A stretch of 40,031 nucleotides of DNA from Roseburia sp. (GTDB lineage: Bacteria; Bacillota; Clostridia; Lachnospirales; Lachnospiraceae): NCBI GenBank assembly GCA_023662875.1, contig JAMPIG010000026.1, forward strand, positions 1 to 40,031, in the 5' to 3' direction. The position numbers and the translations under genes are program-made. The notes beneath the pieces are model-generated. The model made no database searches. It saw only the letters and a program-made list of their open reading frames with translations, and was not told the DNA's origin. Positions 33,190-40,031 of this stretch are shown piece by piece. Each line of letters opens with the position of its first letter. Within the stretch, counting starts at the first letter, position 1.

Positions 33190-34872
33190 ATGGGTGAAAC
33201 GGAATCCAGAAATTTTATTGAAATGATTATTGACAGGGATCTGGCGGAGGGGACTTGCGATACGGTGCACACGCGTTTCCCGCCGGAGCCCAACGGATAT
33301 CTGCATATCGGCCACGCCAAGGCGATTCTGACGAACTACAGCCTGGCGCAGGAGTACGGCGGGAAGTTTAATATGCGCTTTGACGATACGAATCCGACCA
33401 AGGAGGACGTAGAGTTTGTCGAGTCGATCAAGGAGGATGTGCAGTGGCTGGGAGCCGACTGGGAGGACAGACTGTTTTTTGCCTCCGATTATTTCGGTCA
33501 GATGTATGAGGCGGCGGAAAAGCTGATTAAAAAGGGAAAGGCCTATGTGTCTGACCTCACCGCGGAACAGATTCGGGAGTACAGGGGGTCTTTTACCGAG
33601 CCGGGGAAGGAGGATCCTTACAGCGGTCGTTCTGTGGAGGAAAATCTGAAGCTGTTCCATGAGATGAGGGACGGGAAGTACGGAGACGGAGAGAAGGTTC
33701 TTCGGGCGAGAATTGATATGGCGTCTCCGAATATCAATATGCGGGATCCGGTGATCTACCGGGTTGCTCACATGGCGCATCACAATACCGGGGACGCCTG
33801 GTGCGTCTACCCGATGTATGACTTTGCCCACCCCATCGAGGATGCGATCGAGGGGATCACGCATTCGATCTGCACGCTGGAGTTTGAGGATCACAGGCCG
33901 TTGTACGATTGGGTGGTGCGGGAACTGGAGTACCCTCATCCGCCGAAGCAGATCGAGCAGGCGAAGATGTATCTGAAGAATGTGGTGACGGGGAAGCGTT
34001 ATATCAAGAAGCTGGTGCAGGACGGCGTCGTGGACGGCTGGGACGATCCCAGGCTGGTATCTATCGCGGCGCTGCGGCGAAGGGGCTTTACTCCGGAATC
34101 CATCCGGAGGTTTGTGGAGATGTGCGGCGTATCCAAAGCGCAGTCCGTGGCGGATTACGCGGCGCTGGAATATTGTATCCGGGAGGATCTGAAGCCGAGC
34201 GCACCCCGGTTTATGGCGGTGCTGGATCCGATCAAGCTGATTATCGATAATTATCCGGAGGGGCAGACCGAGCTGCTGACCGGTGTGAACAACCCGGAGA
34301 ATGAGGCGCTGGGAACCCGTGAGATTCCCTTTGGAAGAGAGTTATACATCGAGAGAGAGGATTTTATGGAGGAGCCGCCGAAGAAGTATTTCCGGATGTT
34401 TCCCGGCAACGAGGTACGGCTGATGAACGCCTACTTCGTAACCTGTACCGGCTGTGTGAAGGACGAAGCGGGAAATGTGACGGAGGTACACTGTACCTAT
34501 GATCCGGCTTCTCGGGGAGGCAACAGCCCCGACGGCAGGAAGGTAAAGGGGACGATCCACTGGGTAGCCGCGGAGACGGCGATCTCAGCGGAGGCCCGGC
34601 TTTACGAGAATCTGATCGATGAAGAAAAGGCGGACGAGGCGGGCGCAATCTATAACGAGGAGGGGGAGCTTTATTTGAATCCCAACTCGCTGGAGGTAAA
34701 GAATTGTTTCTTGGAGCCTGCTTTTGCGGGGGCGAAGGCATACGATCGGTTCCAGTTTGTCAGACAGGGTTTTTTCTGTGTGGATGCCAAAGACACAAAG
34801 CAGGATCGGCTGGTCTTTAACCGGATTGTATCGCTGAAGAGTTCCTTTGTTCTGCCGAAGCAGGGAGACTGA
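33190..34872 (+). CDS. glnS: Glutamine--tRNA ligase
   Basis: 560 residues, class I synthetase charging tRNA(Gln). The ATP site HIGH motif is H39-H42 in [16 protein letters not shown]. The [16 protein letters not shown] block and [20 protein letters not shown] are diagnostic of GlnRS. Where enterobacterial enzymes have the KMSKS-loop sequence VMSKRKL, this one reads VVTGKRYI at about 265-272, so the loop is altered. The C-terminal anticodon-binding beta barrels are present. The genome also encodes GatCAB (20078-23324), which then mainly serves Asn-tRNA or gives redundancy. ATG 33190 follows AAGGGAAG. Confidence 0.95.
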   Translation: MGETESRNFIEMIIDRDLAEGTCDTVHTRFPPEPNGYLHIGHAKAILTNYSLAQEYGGKFNMRFDDTNPTKEDVEFVESIKEDVQWLGADWEDRLFFASDYFGQMYEAAEKLIKKGKAYVSDLTAEQIREYRGSFTEPGKEDPYSGRSVEENLKLFHEMRDGKYGDGEKVLRARIDMASPNINMRDPVIYRVAHMAHHNTGDAWCVYPMYDFAHPIEDAIEGITHSICTLEFEDHRPLYDWVVRELEYPHPPKQIEQAKMYLKNVVTGKRYIKKLVQDGVVDGWDDPRLVSIAALRRRGFTPESIRRFVEMCGVSKAQSVADYAALEYCIREDLKPSAPRFMAVLDPIKLIIDNYPEGQTELLTGVNNPENEALGTREIPFGRELYIEREDFMEEPPKKYFRMFPGNEVRLMNAYFVTCTGCVKDEAGNVTEVHCTYDPASRGGNSPDGRKVKGTIHWVAAETAISAEARLYENLIDEEKADEAGAIYNEEGELYLNPNSLEVKNCFLEPAFAGAKAYDRFQFVRQGFFCVDAKDTKQDRLVFNRIVSLKSSFVLPKQGD

Positions 34873-34944
34873 GGACACAGTTCAGGGGATTTTACATTTT
34901 AACAGGAAGGACGTAGCCTGCAGGAGCAGGCGGAGGGAAAGCGT

Positions 34945-35793
34945 ATGGGATTATTATCAGGACTTCGCAATCTGGGCCTTGGAGGGCTCGAGGGAATGAA
35001 CATCTTCGAAGAGGAAGAGAAGAAGGTGAAGGAGGCGGCTGCCGCGCCGCCGCCGAAGGTGGAAGAGAAAGATCTGATCTATGATAAGAGTTTTCCCTGC
35101 CCTGTCTGCGAAAGTGAATTTTCGGCGAAAATTATGAAGTCGGGCAAGGCGAAGCTGATCGGGACGGATATGGATCTGCGTGCCAAATATGACGGCATCG
35201 ACGCGGTGAAGTACGATGTGCTCCTCTGCGACAAGTGCGGCTATGCCGCGCTGAGCCGGTATTTTAAGAGTATTGTCCCCGCGCAGGCCAAGCTGATAAA
35301 GGAAAATATCAGCCCCGGCGTACATATCAAGGAGTATGCGGATGAGACCTACGGTTATGAGCAGGCCTTTGAGAGATACCAGTTGGCGCTTGCCTGCGCT
35401 GTGGTAAAGAAGTCCAGGGCGAGCGAACGGGCTTATATCTGTCTGAAGAGCGCCTGGCTGCTGCGGGGGTGGCGGGAGAGCCTGCAGGAAAAAGGCGGAG
35501 AGGACGCGAATCTGGTAAAAGAGCTGGAGGAGCAGGAGAACGAGTATCTGCAGAACGCCTTTAAGGGCTTTATGGAGGCCAGAAAGGCCGAGAGCTTCCC
35601 TATGTGCGGGATGGATGAGGTTACGGTGGATTATCTTCTCGCTGTGCTGGCGGCTCGGTTTAAGCAGTATGACGCCGCCGGAAGAATGATTTCCAGCATC
35701 CTGACGGACACCGCGGCAAACGCGCGGATCAAGGATAAGGCCAGGGATCTGAAGGATCAGATTCAGGCGGAGAGAAAGAAGTCCGGGGAATGA
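34945..35793 (+). CDS. DUF2225 zinc-binding protein
   Basis: 282 residues. Two CxxC pairs, Cys52/Cys55 in PCPVCESEF and Cys95/Cys98 in LCDKCGYA, probably bind zinc. The segment between and after them, with DLRAKYDGIDAVKYDVLLCD, matches DUF2225 (PF09986). The rest is helical and TPR-like. Function of the family is unknown. ATG 34945 follows GGAGGGAAAG. It is 72 bases after glnS and may be co-transcribed. Confidence 0.85.
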   Translation: MGLLSGLRNLGLGGLEGMNIFEEEEKKVKEAAAAPPPKVEEKDLIYDKSFPCPVCESEFSAKIMKSGKAKLIGTDMDLRAKYDGIDAVKYDVLLCDKCGYAALSRYFKSIVPAQAKLIKENISPGVHIKEYADETYGYEQAFERYQLALACAVVKKSRASERAYICLKSAWLLRGWRESLQEKGGEDANLVKELEEQENEYLQNAFKGFMEARKAESFPMCGMDEVTVDYLLAVLAARFKQYDAAGRMISSILTDTAANARIKDKARDLKDQIQAERKKSGE

Positions 35794-35966
35794 TTCCGGG
35801 GAAGCGGGATAGCGATATTTTTTGCTTGCGGCATATACTGTTTCGCGGAGAGCCTCCGGGACTCGCGGGAGGTTAAAGCAGCTTGAGGAATGCATAAAAT
35901 AAGGGCTTTCTTCATCCCGCTTGGGTCGTTGCGGGGCAGCAATATGGGAAACAGGGTGTTAAAAAA

Positions 35967-37412
35967 GTGTATGACATGACGATTCGACTGCAGGCGGACA
36001 GTAGGGTTTGCCTGTACGAACAGATTTATGAGCATATCAGGAACGAAATCAGGGATGGGAAGCTTCTCGAGGGCGAGAGGCTTCCCTCCACCCGTTCATT
36101 GGCGGAATATTTACAGGTCTCCAGAAGTACGGTGGATTATGCTTACGGGCAGCTGTTGGACGAGGGATATATCGAGGCAAGACCCTGCAGGGGTTATTTT
36201 GTCAGTTTGCTGGAGGAATTGCCGGAAGCGAGAGAAAAGAGTCCTGTGGAGACGGAAAGCGGCAGGGAAAAAAGGGAGGTCTGGGAGTATGATTTCTCGC
36301 CCTATGATATCGATCTGTCCGGTTTCCCCTTCGGCGTCTGGAAGAAGATCACGAAAAATATCCTGACAGATGCTAACAGCGAGCTTTTTGCCAGAGGAGG
36401 CCCCCAGGGGGACGCCGCCCTGCGGTTGACGATCAGCCGTTATCTGCATAGCTCCAGGGGAGTAAACTGCAGGCCGGAGCAGATTATTGTAGGGGCCGGA
36501 AACGATTATCTGCTGATGCTGCTGGAAAAGATTTTGGGCCCGGGCAGGCGGGTGGCTATGGAGAATCCCACCTACGCTCGGTCTTATCGCATTTTTCGAT
36601 CCTTTTTGTATGACATTGTAACGGTGGATATGGATGAGGGCGGGATGAAGGTACGGCAGCTGGAAAAGGAGGAGGTAAGCACGGTTTATGTGATGCCGTC
36701 CCATCAGTTTCCCGCGGGGACGGTCATGCCCATCGGCCGACGGTTGGAGCTTTTAAAGTGGGCGGGCCGGGCGGAGGGGCGGTATGTGATTGAGGATGAC
36801 TATGACAGCGAATTCCGATATCACGGGAAACCAATACCGGCGCTCCAGGCCTCCGACGACGGCGGGAGGGTGATTTATCTGGGAAGCTTTTCCAAGTCCA
36901 TCGCCCCGGCGATCCGAGTCAGCTTTATGGTACTGCCGGAGAGTCTGCTGGAAAAATATAATCGGGATTGCCGGTTCTATTCCTGTACCGTTTCCAGAAT
37001 CGATCAGAGTATTTTGAACGAATTTATCCGGGACGGATATTTTGAGCGTCATCTGAATAAGATGCGAAAAATCTATCGGGCAAAGCATGAGCTTTTGCTG
37101 AACGGTCTGAAATCTTTTCAGGACGCTTTTGCTGTTTCGGGGGAAAACGCCGGGCTGCATCTGCTTCTGACGTCAAAGAGGGGGATGGCGGAGGAGGAAA
37201 TGATCCGGAGAGCGGCGGGCCAGGGGGTCAGGGTCTACGGACTTACGCATTGTATGCGGGAGGAAGAGGAAGAGAACCCTGCGGCCTCCGGACAGCAGTT
37301 GACCGGGGAACAGAGAGCTGGGGAGAACGGTACGGTACTGCTGGGATTCGGCGGGCTGAGCCGGGAGCAGATTGAGGAAGGGCTGAGCAGACTTAAGAAT
37401 GCGTGGTTATGA
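35967..37412 (+). CDS. MocR/PdxR-type GntR regulator with aminotransferase domain
   Basis: 481 residues. The GntR winged helix (about 5-75) is clear: LPSTRSLAEYLQVSRSTVDYAY with the GYIEARPCRGYFV wing. The rest is a fold-type I aminotransferase-like domain with the PLP lysine Lys310 in GSFSKSIAPAIR and the IEDDYDSEFRYHG block. Such proteins regulate PLP or amino-acid metabolism genes and usually do not catalyse transamination. The target is not identifiable here: there are no pdx genes adjacent. GTG 35967 or ATG 35976 may be the start; AGGGTG precedes both. Confidence 0.9.
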   Translation: MYDMTIRLQADSRVCLYEQIYEHIRNEIRDGKLLEGERLPSTRSLAEYLQVSRSTVDYAYGQLLDEGYIEARPCRGYFVSLLEELPEAREKSPVETESGREKREVWEYDFSPYDIDLSGFPFGVWKKITKNILTDANSELFARGGPQGDAALRLTISRYLHSSRGVNCRPEQIIVGAGNDYLLMLLEKILGPGRRVAMENPTYARSYRIFRSFLYDIVTVDMDEGGMKVRQLEKEEVSTVYVMPSHQFPAGTVMPIGRRLELLKWAGRAEGRYVIEDDYDSEFRYHGKPIPALQASDDGGRVIYLGSFSKSIAPAIRVSFMVLPESLLEKYNRDCRFYSCTVSRIDQSILNEFIRDGYFERHLNKMRKIYRAKHELLLNGLKSFQDAFAVSGENAGLHLLLTSKRGMAEEEMIRRAAGQGVRVYGLTHCMREEEEENPAASGQQLTGEQRAGENGTVLLGFGGLSREQIEEGLSRLKNAWL

Positions 37413-37458
37413 TTTCTTTTGCGGCGATGTGCGGAAGGCGACAGTTTGATCAGGGGAG

Positions 37459-37490
37459 AAATGCCAGACGAACGGGTTCGTCTGGCATTT
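37459..37490. terminator. Perfect 15-bp hairpin between convergent genes
   Basis: AAATGCCAGACGAAC (37459-37473) and its exact complement (37476-37490) are separated only by GG. It lies between the ends of the MocR gene and the small minus-strand gene and probably terminates both; T runs are short on each side (TTT). The two-base spacer forces a loop made by opening the inner pairs. Confidence 0.7.
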
Positions 37491-37559
37491 CCCGGATTTT
37501 CGGCTGTTATACTGTTTTTGCATGATATGCCCGCAATCCCTCGTTCGGGAAAACGGTTC

Positions 37560-37910
37560 TTAATTGCCGGAGATGGGGGGCTCCATATCGGAGGGATCCT
37601 CTTCGTCGAAAAATTCTTCCACTGTTTCCTCCACGCCGTCGGCGGCCTGGGAAATAGTCTCAGAGAGGGGAGTGAAGTCGTTTTCCGTCGGCTTCTCGGC
37701 GGGCTCCGTGTTTTTATGCTCGGGAGTTAACGACACATAATTAGGGTTTTCCTCGGTATCAGCGTCAAAATCCTCGCTGAAATCATCATAATCGTCATCC
37801 TCCGGTACAGCGTCCGAGGAATCCCTTTTTTGCAGGAAATAGTAAGCGGCAACGGCAGCTGAGCCGATTGCGGCCGAGAAAAGCAGGAATTTTCCAAATT
37901 TTTTTGCCAT
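37560..37910 (-). CDS. Small membrane-anchored acidic protein
   Basis: 116 residues. After MAKKFGK there is one membrane segment (about 8-25), a short basic QKRD patch, and a strongly acidic, probably disordered outer or cytoplasmic tail (DDDYDDFSEDFDADTEEN). It resembles YtxH-like anchored proteins in layout, but no motif supports a name. ATG at 37910 follows AAAGGAG on its strand. Divergent from pyrK. Confidence 0.65.
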   Translation of the reverse strand: MAKKFGKFLLFSAAIGSAAVAAYYFLQKRDSSDAVPEDDDYDDFSEDFDADTEENPNYVSLTPEHKNTEPAEKPTENDFTPLSETISQAADGVEETVEEFFDEEDPSDMEPPISGN

Positions 37911-38050
37911 AGCTTGCTCCTTTCGGTTGGTTGAATCTGCCAATCTTTATTTTAATACTATTCTGCTGAATTGAAAAGAGAATATGTACAAATTTACGAA
38001 AAATTTAGGAATCGTTTTTATAGAAATATCGGGACTTTTCCGCCGGACTA

Positions 38051-38059
38051 TGATATAAT
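38051..38059 (+). promoter_or_regulatory. Extended -10 promoter of pyrK
   Basis: TGATATAAT at 38051-38059 is an extended -10 (TG-N-TATAAT). The -35 region at 17 bases is poor (GGGACT at 38031-38036), which is usual for extended -10 promoters. Confidence 0.65.
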
Positions 38060-38104
38060 AATTCCGCGTTCGCATAAATCCAGGCCGGCATACGCAACAG
38101 ATAA

Positions 38105-38122
38105 GGCGGCGTCAACCGCCTC
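38105..38122 (+). promoter_or_regulatory. Small hairpin in the pyrK leader
   Basis: AGGCGG and CCGCCT are separated by six bases (CGTCAA) in the leader upstream of pyrK. A PyrR binding-loop consensus is not recognisable; function unknown. Confidence 0.35.
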
Positions 38123-38184
38123 TCTTAGTATAACAGAAAATTTCATCGCGGCATTTTTACCGGATATTTTGAGGGAGATTATTT

Positions 38185-38955
38185 ATGAAGCAGAAGCAGA
38201 CGGCAACGGTTTTATCGCAGAAGGAAATTGCGCCTTCGATTTTCGAGCTGTGGATTCGGACGTCTCTTGCGGCGGAGGCAAGGCCGGGGCAGTTTCTCGG
38301 CGTGTATCCCAGAGATAAAAGCACCCTGCTGCCGAGGCCTATCAGTATTTGCGAGGTGGGAGGGGAAAAGGACGCGCTGCGCATCGTATACCGGATCGCG
38401 GGGGCAGGAACCGCAGAATTTTCCCGTTATCAGGCAGGAGAGCCGGTCGAGATTCTGGGAATTCTGGGCAACGGATTTCCGCTGGAGGCGGCGCAGGGGA
38501 AAAGGGCGCTGCTTCTGGGCGGCGGGATCGGCGTGCCCCCGCTTCTGGAGTTGGCGAAGCGGCTGGACGGTGAGAAGCGGGTTGTCCTGGGCTACCGGGA
38601 CGGGGCAGCCTTCCTGCGGGAGGACTTTGAGCGGTACGGAGAGGTGACGATCGCTTCGGAGGATGGCAGCGTCGGCGTCCGGGGGAACGTTTTGGACGCG
38701 GTTCGCGAGGAGGGATTGCGGGGGGAGGTTATTTACGCCTGCGGCCCGATGCCTATGCTGCGGGCGATCAAGACTTACGCCGCGGAGAGGCAAATCAAGG
38801 CCTATATTTCCCTGGAGGAGCATATGGCCTGTGGCGTGGGGGCTTGTCTGGGGTGTGTGGTAAAGACAAAAGAGCCGGATCCGCATTCACATGTCCGTAA
38901 TGCCAGAATCTGTACGGACGGCCCGGTCTTTGACGCGGAGGATGTGGAGATCTGA
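38185..38955 (+). CDS. pyrK: Dihydroorotate dehydrogenase electron transfer subunit
   Basis: 256 residues, FAD and [2Fe-2S] subunit that passes electrons from dihydroorotate dehydrogenase to NAD. The FAD motif RPISIC, the NAD-binding GGGIGVPPLLELAKRL, and the iron-sulfur cysteines Cys216, Cys221, Cys224 and Cys243 (CGVGACLGC...RICTDG) are visible. ATG 38185 follows TGAGGGAG. pyrD lies 105 bases downstream, giving the PyrDB/PyrK type 1B enzyme. Other pyr genes are outside the window. Confidence 0.94.
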   Translation: MKQKQTATVLSQKEIAPSIFELWIRTSLAAEARPGQFLGVYPRDKSTLLPRPISICEVGGEKDALRIVYRIAGAGTAEFSRYQAGEPVEILGILGNGFPLEAAQGKRALLLGGGIGVPPLLELAKRLDGEKRVVLGYRDGAAFLREDFERYGEVTIASEDGSVGVRGNVLDAVREEGLRGEVIYACGPMPMLRAIKTYAAERQIKAYISLEEHMACGVGACLGCVVKTKEPDPHSHVRNARICTDGPVFDAEDVEI

Positions 38956-39018
38956 GAGCAGCGCCCGGAAAAGAAAGGCGAAAAGCCGGGAGCTTGAATG
39001 CTTCTATTGTCAAGTGCG

Positions 39019-39063
39019 ATTGATTGGTATGCGCGCCGGAGCGCGCAAAGAGGTATAATTATG
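39019..39063 (+). repeat. Hairpin leader repeat, copy 2 (overlaps pyrD start)
   Basis: Matches 9947-9990. Contains the perfect hairpin TGCGCGC-CGGA-GCGCGCA (39030-39047), then the pyrD ribosome site AAAGAGG and the ATG at 39061. The hairpin lies immediately before the ribosome site, where it could influence initiation. Confidence 0.7.
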
Positions 39064-39963
39064 AATACACAGGTGACGATTGCGGGCGTGACCCTGAAAA
39101 ACCCAGTGATGACAGCTTCCGGAACCTTCGGCTCCGGAGTGGAGTACGGCGAGTTTGTGGATCTGAATAAGCTGGGCGCGGTTGTGACGAAGGGAGTGGC
39201 GAACGTGCCTTGGCCCGGCAACCCGACGCCCAGGGTGGCCGAGGTGTACGGCGGTATGCTGAACGCGATCGGGCTGCAAAATCCCGGCGTCGATGTGCTT
39301 CTGGAGCGGGATATCCCTTTTCTGAAGCAGTATGATACAAAGGTAATCGTCAACGTCTGCGGGCGGACGACGGAGGATTATGTCGAGGTAGTCGAGCGGC
39401 TGGGGGAGGAGGAAGGAGTCTCCATGCTGGAGATCAACGTCTCCTGCCCCAACGTAAAGGAGGGGGCCATCGCCTTCGGACAGAAGGCGGAGGCTTTATA
39501 CGGTATCACCCGGGAGATCAAAAAGCACGCCAGACAGCCTGTCATCATGAAGCTGAGCCCAAACGTCACGGATATCGCGGAGATGGCGAAGGCGGCGGAG
39601 GCGGCGGGAGCGGACGCGCTCTCGCTGATCAATACGATTACCGGGATGAAGATCGATATTCATCGGAGGCAGCTTGTCCTGGCGAATAAGACCGGCGGGA
39701 TGAGCGGACCGGCAATCAAGCCCATCGCCGTGCGCATGGTTTACCAGGCGGCGCACGCGGTAAAGATCCCCGTGATCGGGATGGGAGGCATCGCCAACGG
39801 GGAGGACGCGATCGAGTTCCTGCTGGCGGGAGCCAGCGCAGTCAGCGTCGGTGCGATGAATTTCGTAAATCCCTACGCGACGGAAGAGGTCATCCGGGGG
39901 ATCGAGGCCTATATGGAACGGTACGGCGTGGAGAACGTTACGGATTTGATCGGGGCTGTATAA
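39061..39963 (+). CDS. pyrD: Dihydroorotate dehydrogenase B (catalytic subunit)
   Basis: 300 residues, FMN enzyme oxidising dihydroorotate to orotate. The type 1B catalytic cysteine Cys129 is in INVSCPNVKEG, whereas type 2 enzymes use serine. Other landmarks: VMTASGTFGSG, GLQNPGVD, GMGGIANGEDAIEFLLAGASAVSVGA. Works with PyrK to use NAD. ATG 39061 follows AAAGAGG; the frame is open back to 38998 but upstream sequence is part of a dispersed repeat, so the later start is right. Confidence 0.96.
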   Translation: MNTQVTIAGVTLKNPVMTASGTFGSGVEYGEFVDLNKLGAVVTKGVANVPWPGNPTPRVAEVYGGMLNAIGLQNPGVDVLLERDIPFLKQYDTKVIVNVCGRTTEDYVEVVERLGEEEGVSMLEINVSCPNVKEGAIAFGQKAEALYGITREIKKHARQPVIMKLSPNVTDIAEMAKAAEAAGADALSLINTITGMKIDIHRRQLVLANKTGGMSGPAIKPIAVRMVYQAAHAVKIPVIGMGGIANGEDAIEFLLAGASAVSVGAMNFVNPYATEEVIRGIEAYMERYGVENVTDLIGAV

Positions 39964-39980
39964 GTGTGCAAAGATTTTAT

Positions 39981-40025
39981 AGGCTCTCGGAATCTTGAGC
40001 CTGCCGACCAAGATCCATCGGTCGG
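39981..40025 (+). other. Two tandem hairpins after pyrD
   Basis: AGGCTC (39981-39986) with GAGCCT (39997-40002), then CCGACC (40004-40009) with GGTCGG (40020-40025). Both have 6-bp stems and 10-base loops. They may be the end of the pyr transcript or the leader of the next gene beyond the window. Confidence 0.5.
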
Positions 40026-40031
40026 ATGAAC

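Noticed and set aside
38105-38122. PyrR attenuator in the pyrK leader
   Set aside because: The hairpin is short, has no following T run and does not show the PyrR binding-loop consensus.

Overview
The window reads like chromosome of a fairly GC-rich Lachnospiraceae-type Clostridium (Bacillota). Evidence: a Gram-positive style Tad (type IVc pilus) locus, GatCAB together with a bacterial GlnRS, a type 1B PyrD with its PyrK partner, a split PurH pathway (PurO-like cyclohydrolase plus a separate AICAR formyltransferase), a DUF6106-like protein, and AGGAGG-type ribosome sites with frequent TTG/GTG starts. The genus cannot be fixed from sequence alone.

Layout. 1-225: window edge with no gene seen. 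268-9868: a Tad pilus operon in one direction: CpaF ATPase, TadB, TadC, a short Flp1-like pilin, two small one-membrane-segment pseudopilin-like proteins, CpaB/SAF, a 1393-residue secreted protein, and a TadV-type prepilin peptidase; several genes overlap by a few bases. 10040-17141: housekeeping genes (glycosyltransferase, hisC, a small membrane exporter family member, a methyltransferase, hslO, nadE) separated by repeat-rich spacers. 17167-19802: two minus-strand genes (membrane-anchored FMN-binding-like protein, acyltransferase 3) flank plus-strand dapF. 20078-23324: gatCAB. 23468-26634: an unknown minus-strand membrane protein, a DUF6106-like protein, and guaB with its own promoter, structured leader and terminator.

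26700-31100 is the accessory part: an Rpn-family nuclease gene with an in-frame 12-bp microsatellite, three overlapping genes for related one-pass membrane proteins (two with N-terminal zinc ribbons), a coiled-coil protein with 42-bp internal repeats, and a non-coding array of three 120-bp repeats that can fold into long hairpins. 31119-34872 returns to core metabolism: PurO-like IMP cyclohydrolase, AICAR formyltransferase, and GlnRS. 34945-37910: a DUF2225 protein, a MocR-type regulator and a small acidic anchored protein. 38185-39963: pyrK-pyrD, followed by two small hairpins at the window end.

How it fits together: PurO and the AICAR formyltransferase make IMP, which GuaB takes to XMP; PyrK and PyrD form the NAD-linked dihydroorotate dehydrogenase; GatCAB and GlnRS both handle amidated tRNAs. 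The most unusual material is intergenic: a 95-bp inverted repeat pair that includes the hslO stop codon, a 26-bp repeat pair, a shared hairpin leader before a glycosyltransferase gene and pyrD, and the 120-bp array. The best candidate for an undescribed protein system is the three-gene zinc-ribbon membrane cluster at 28063-30057.
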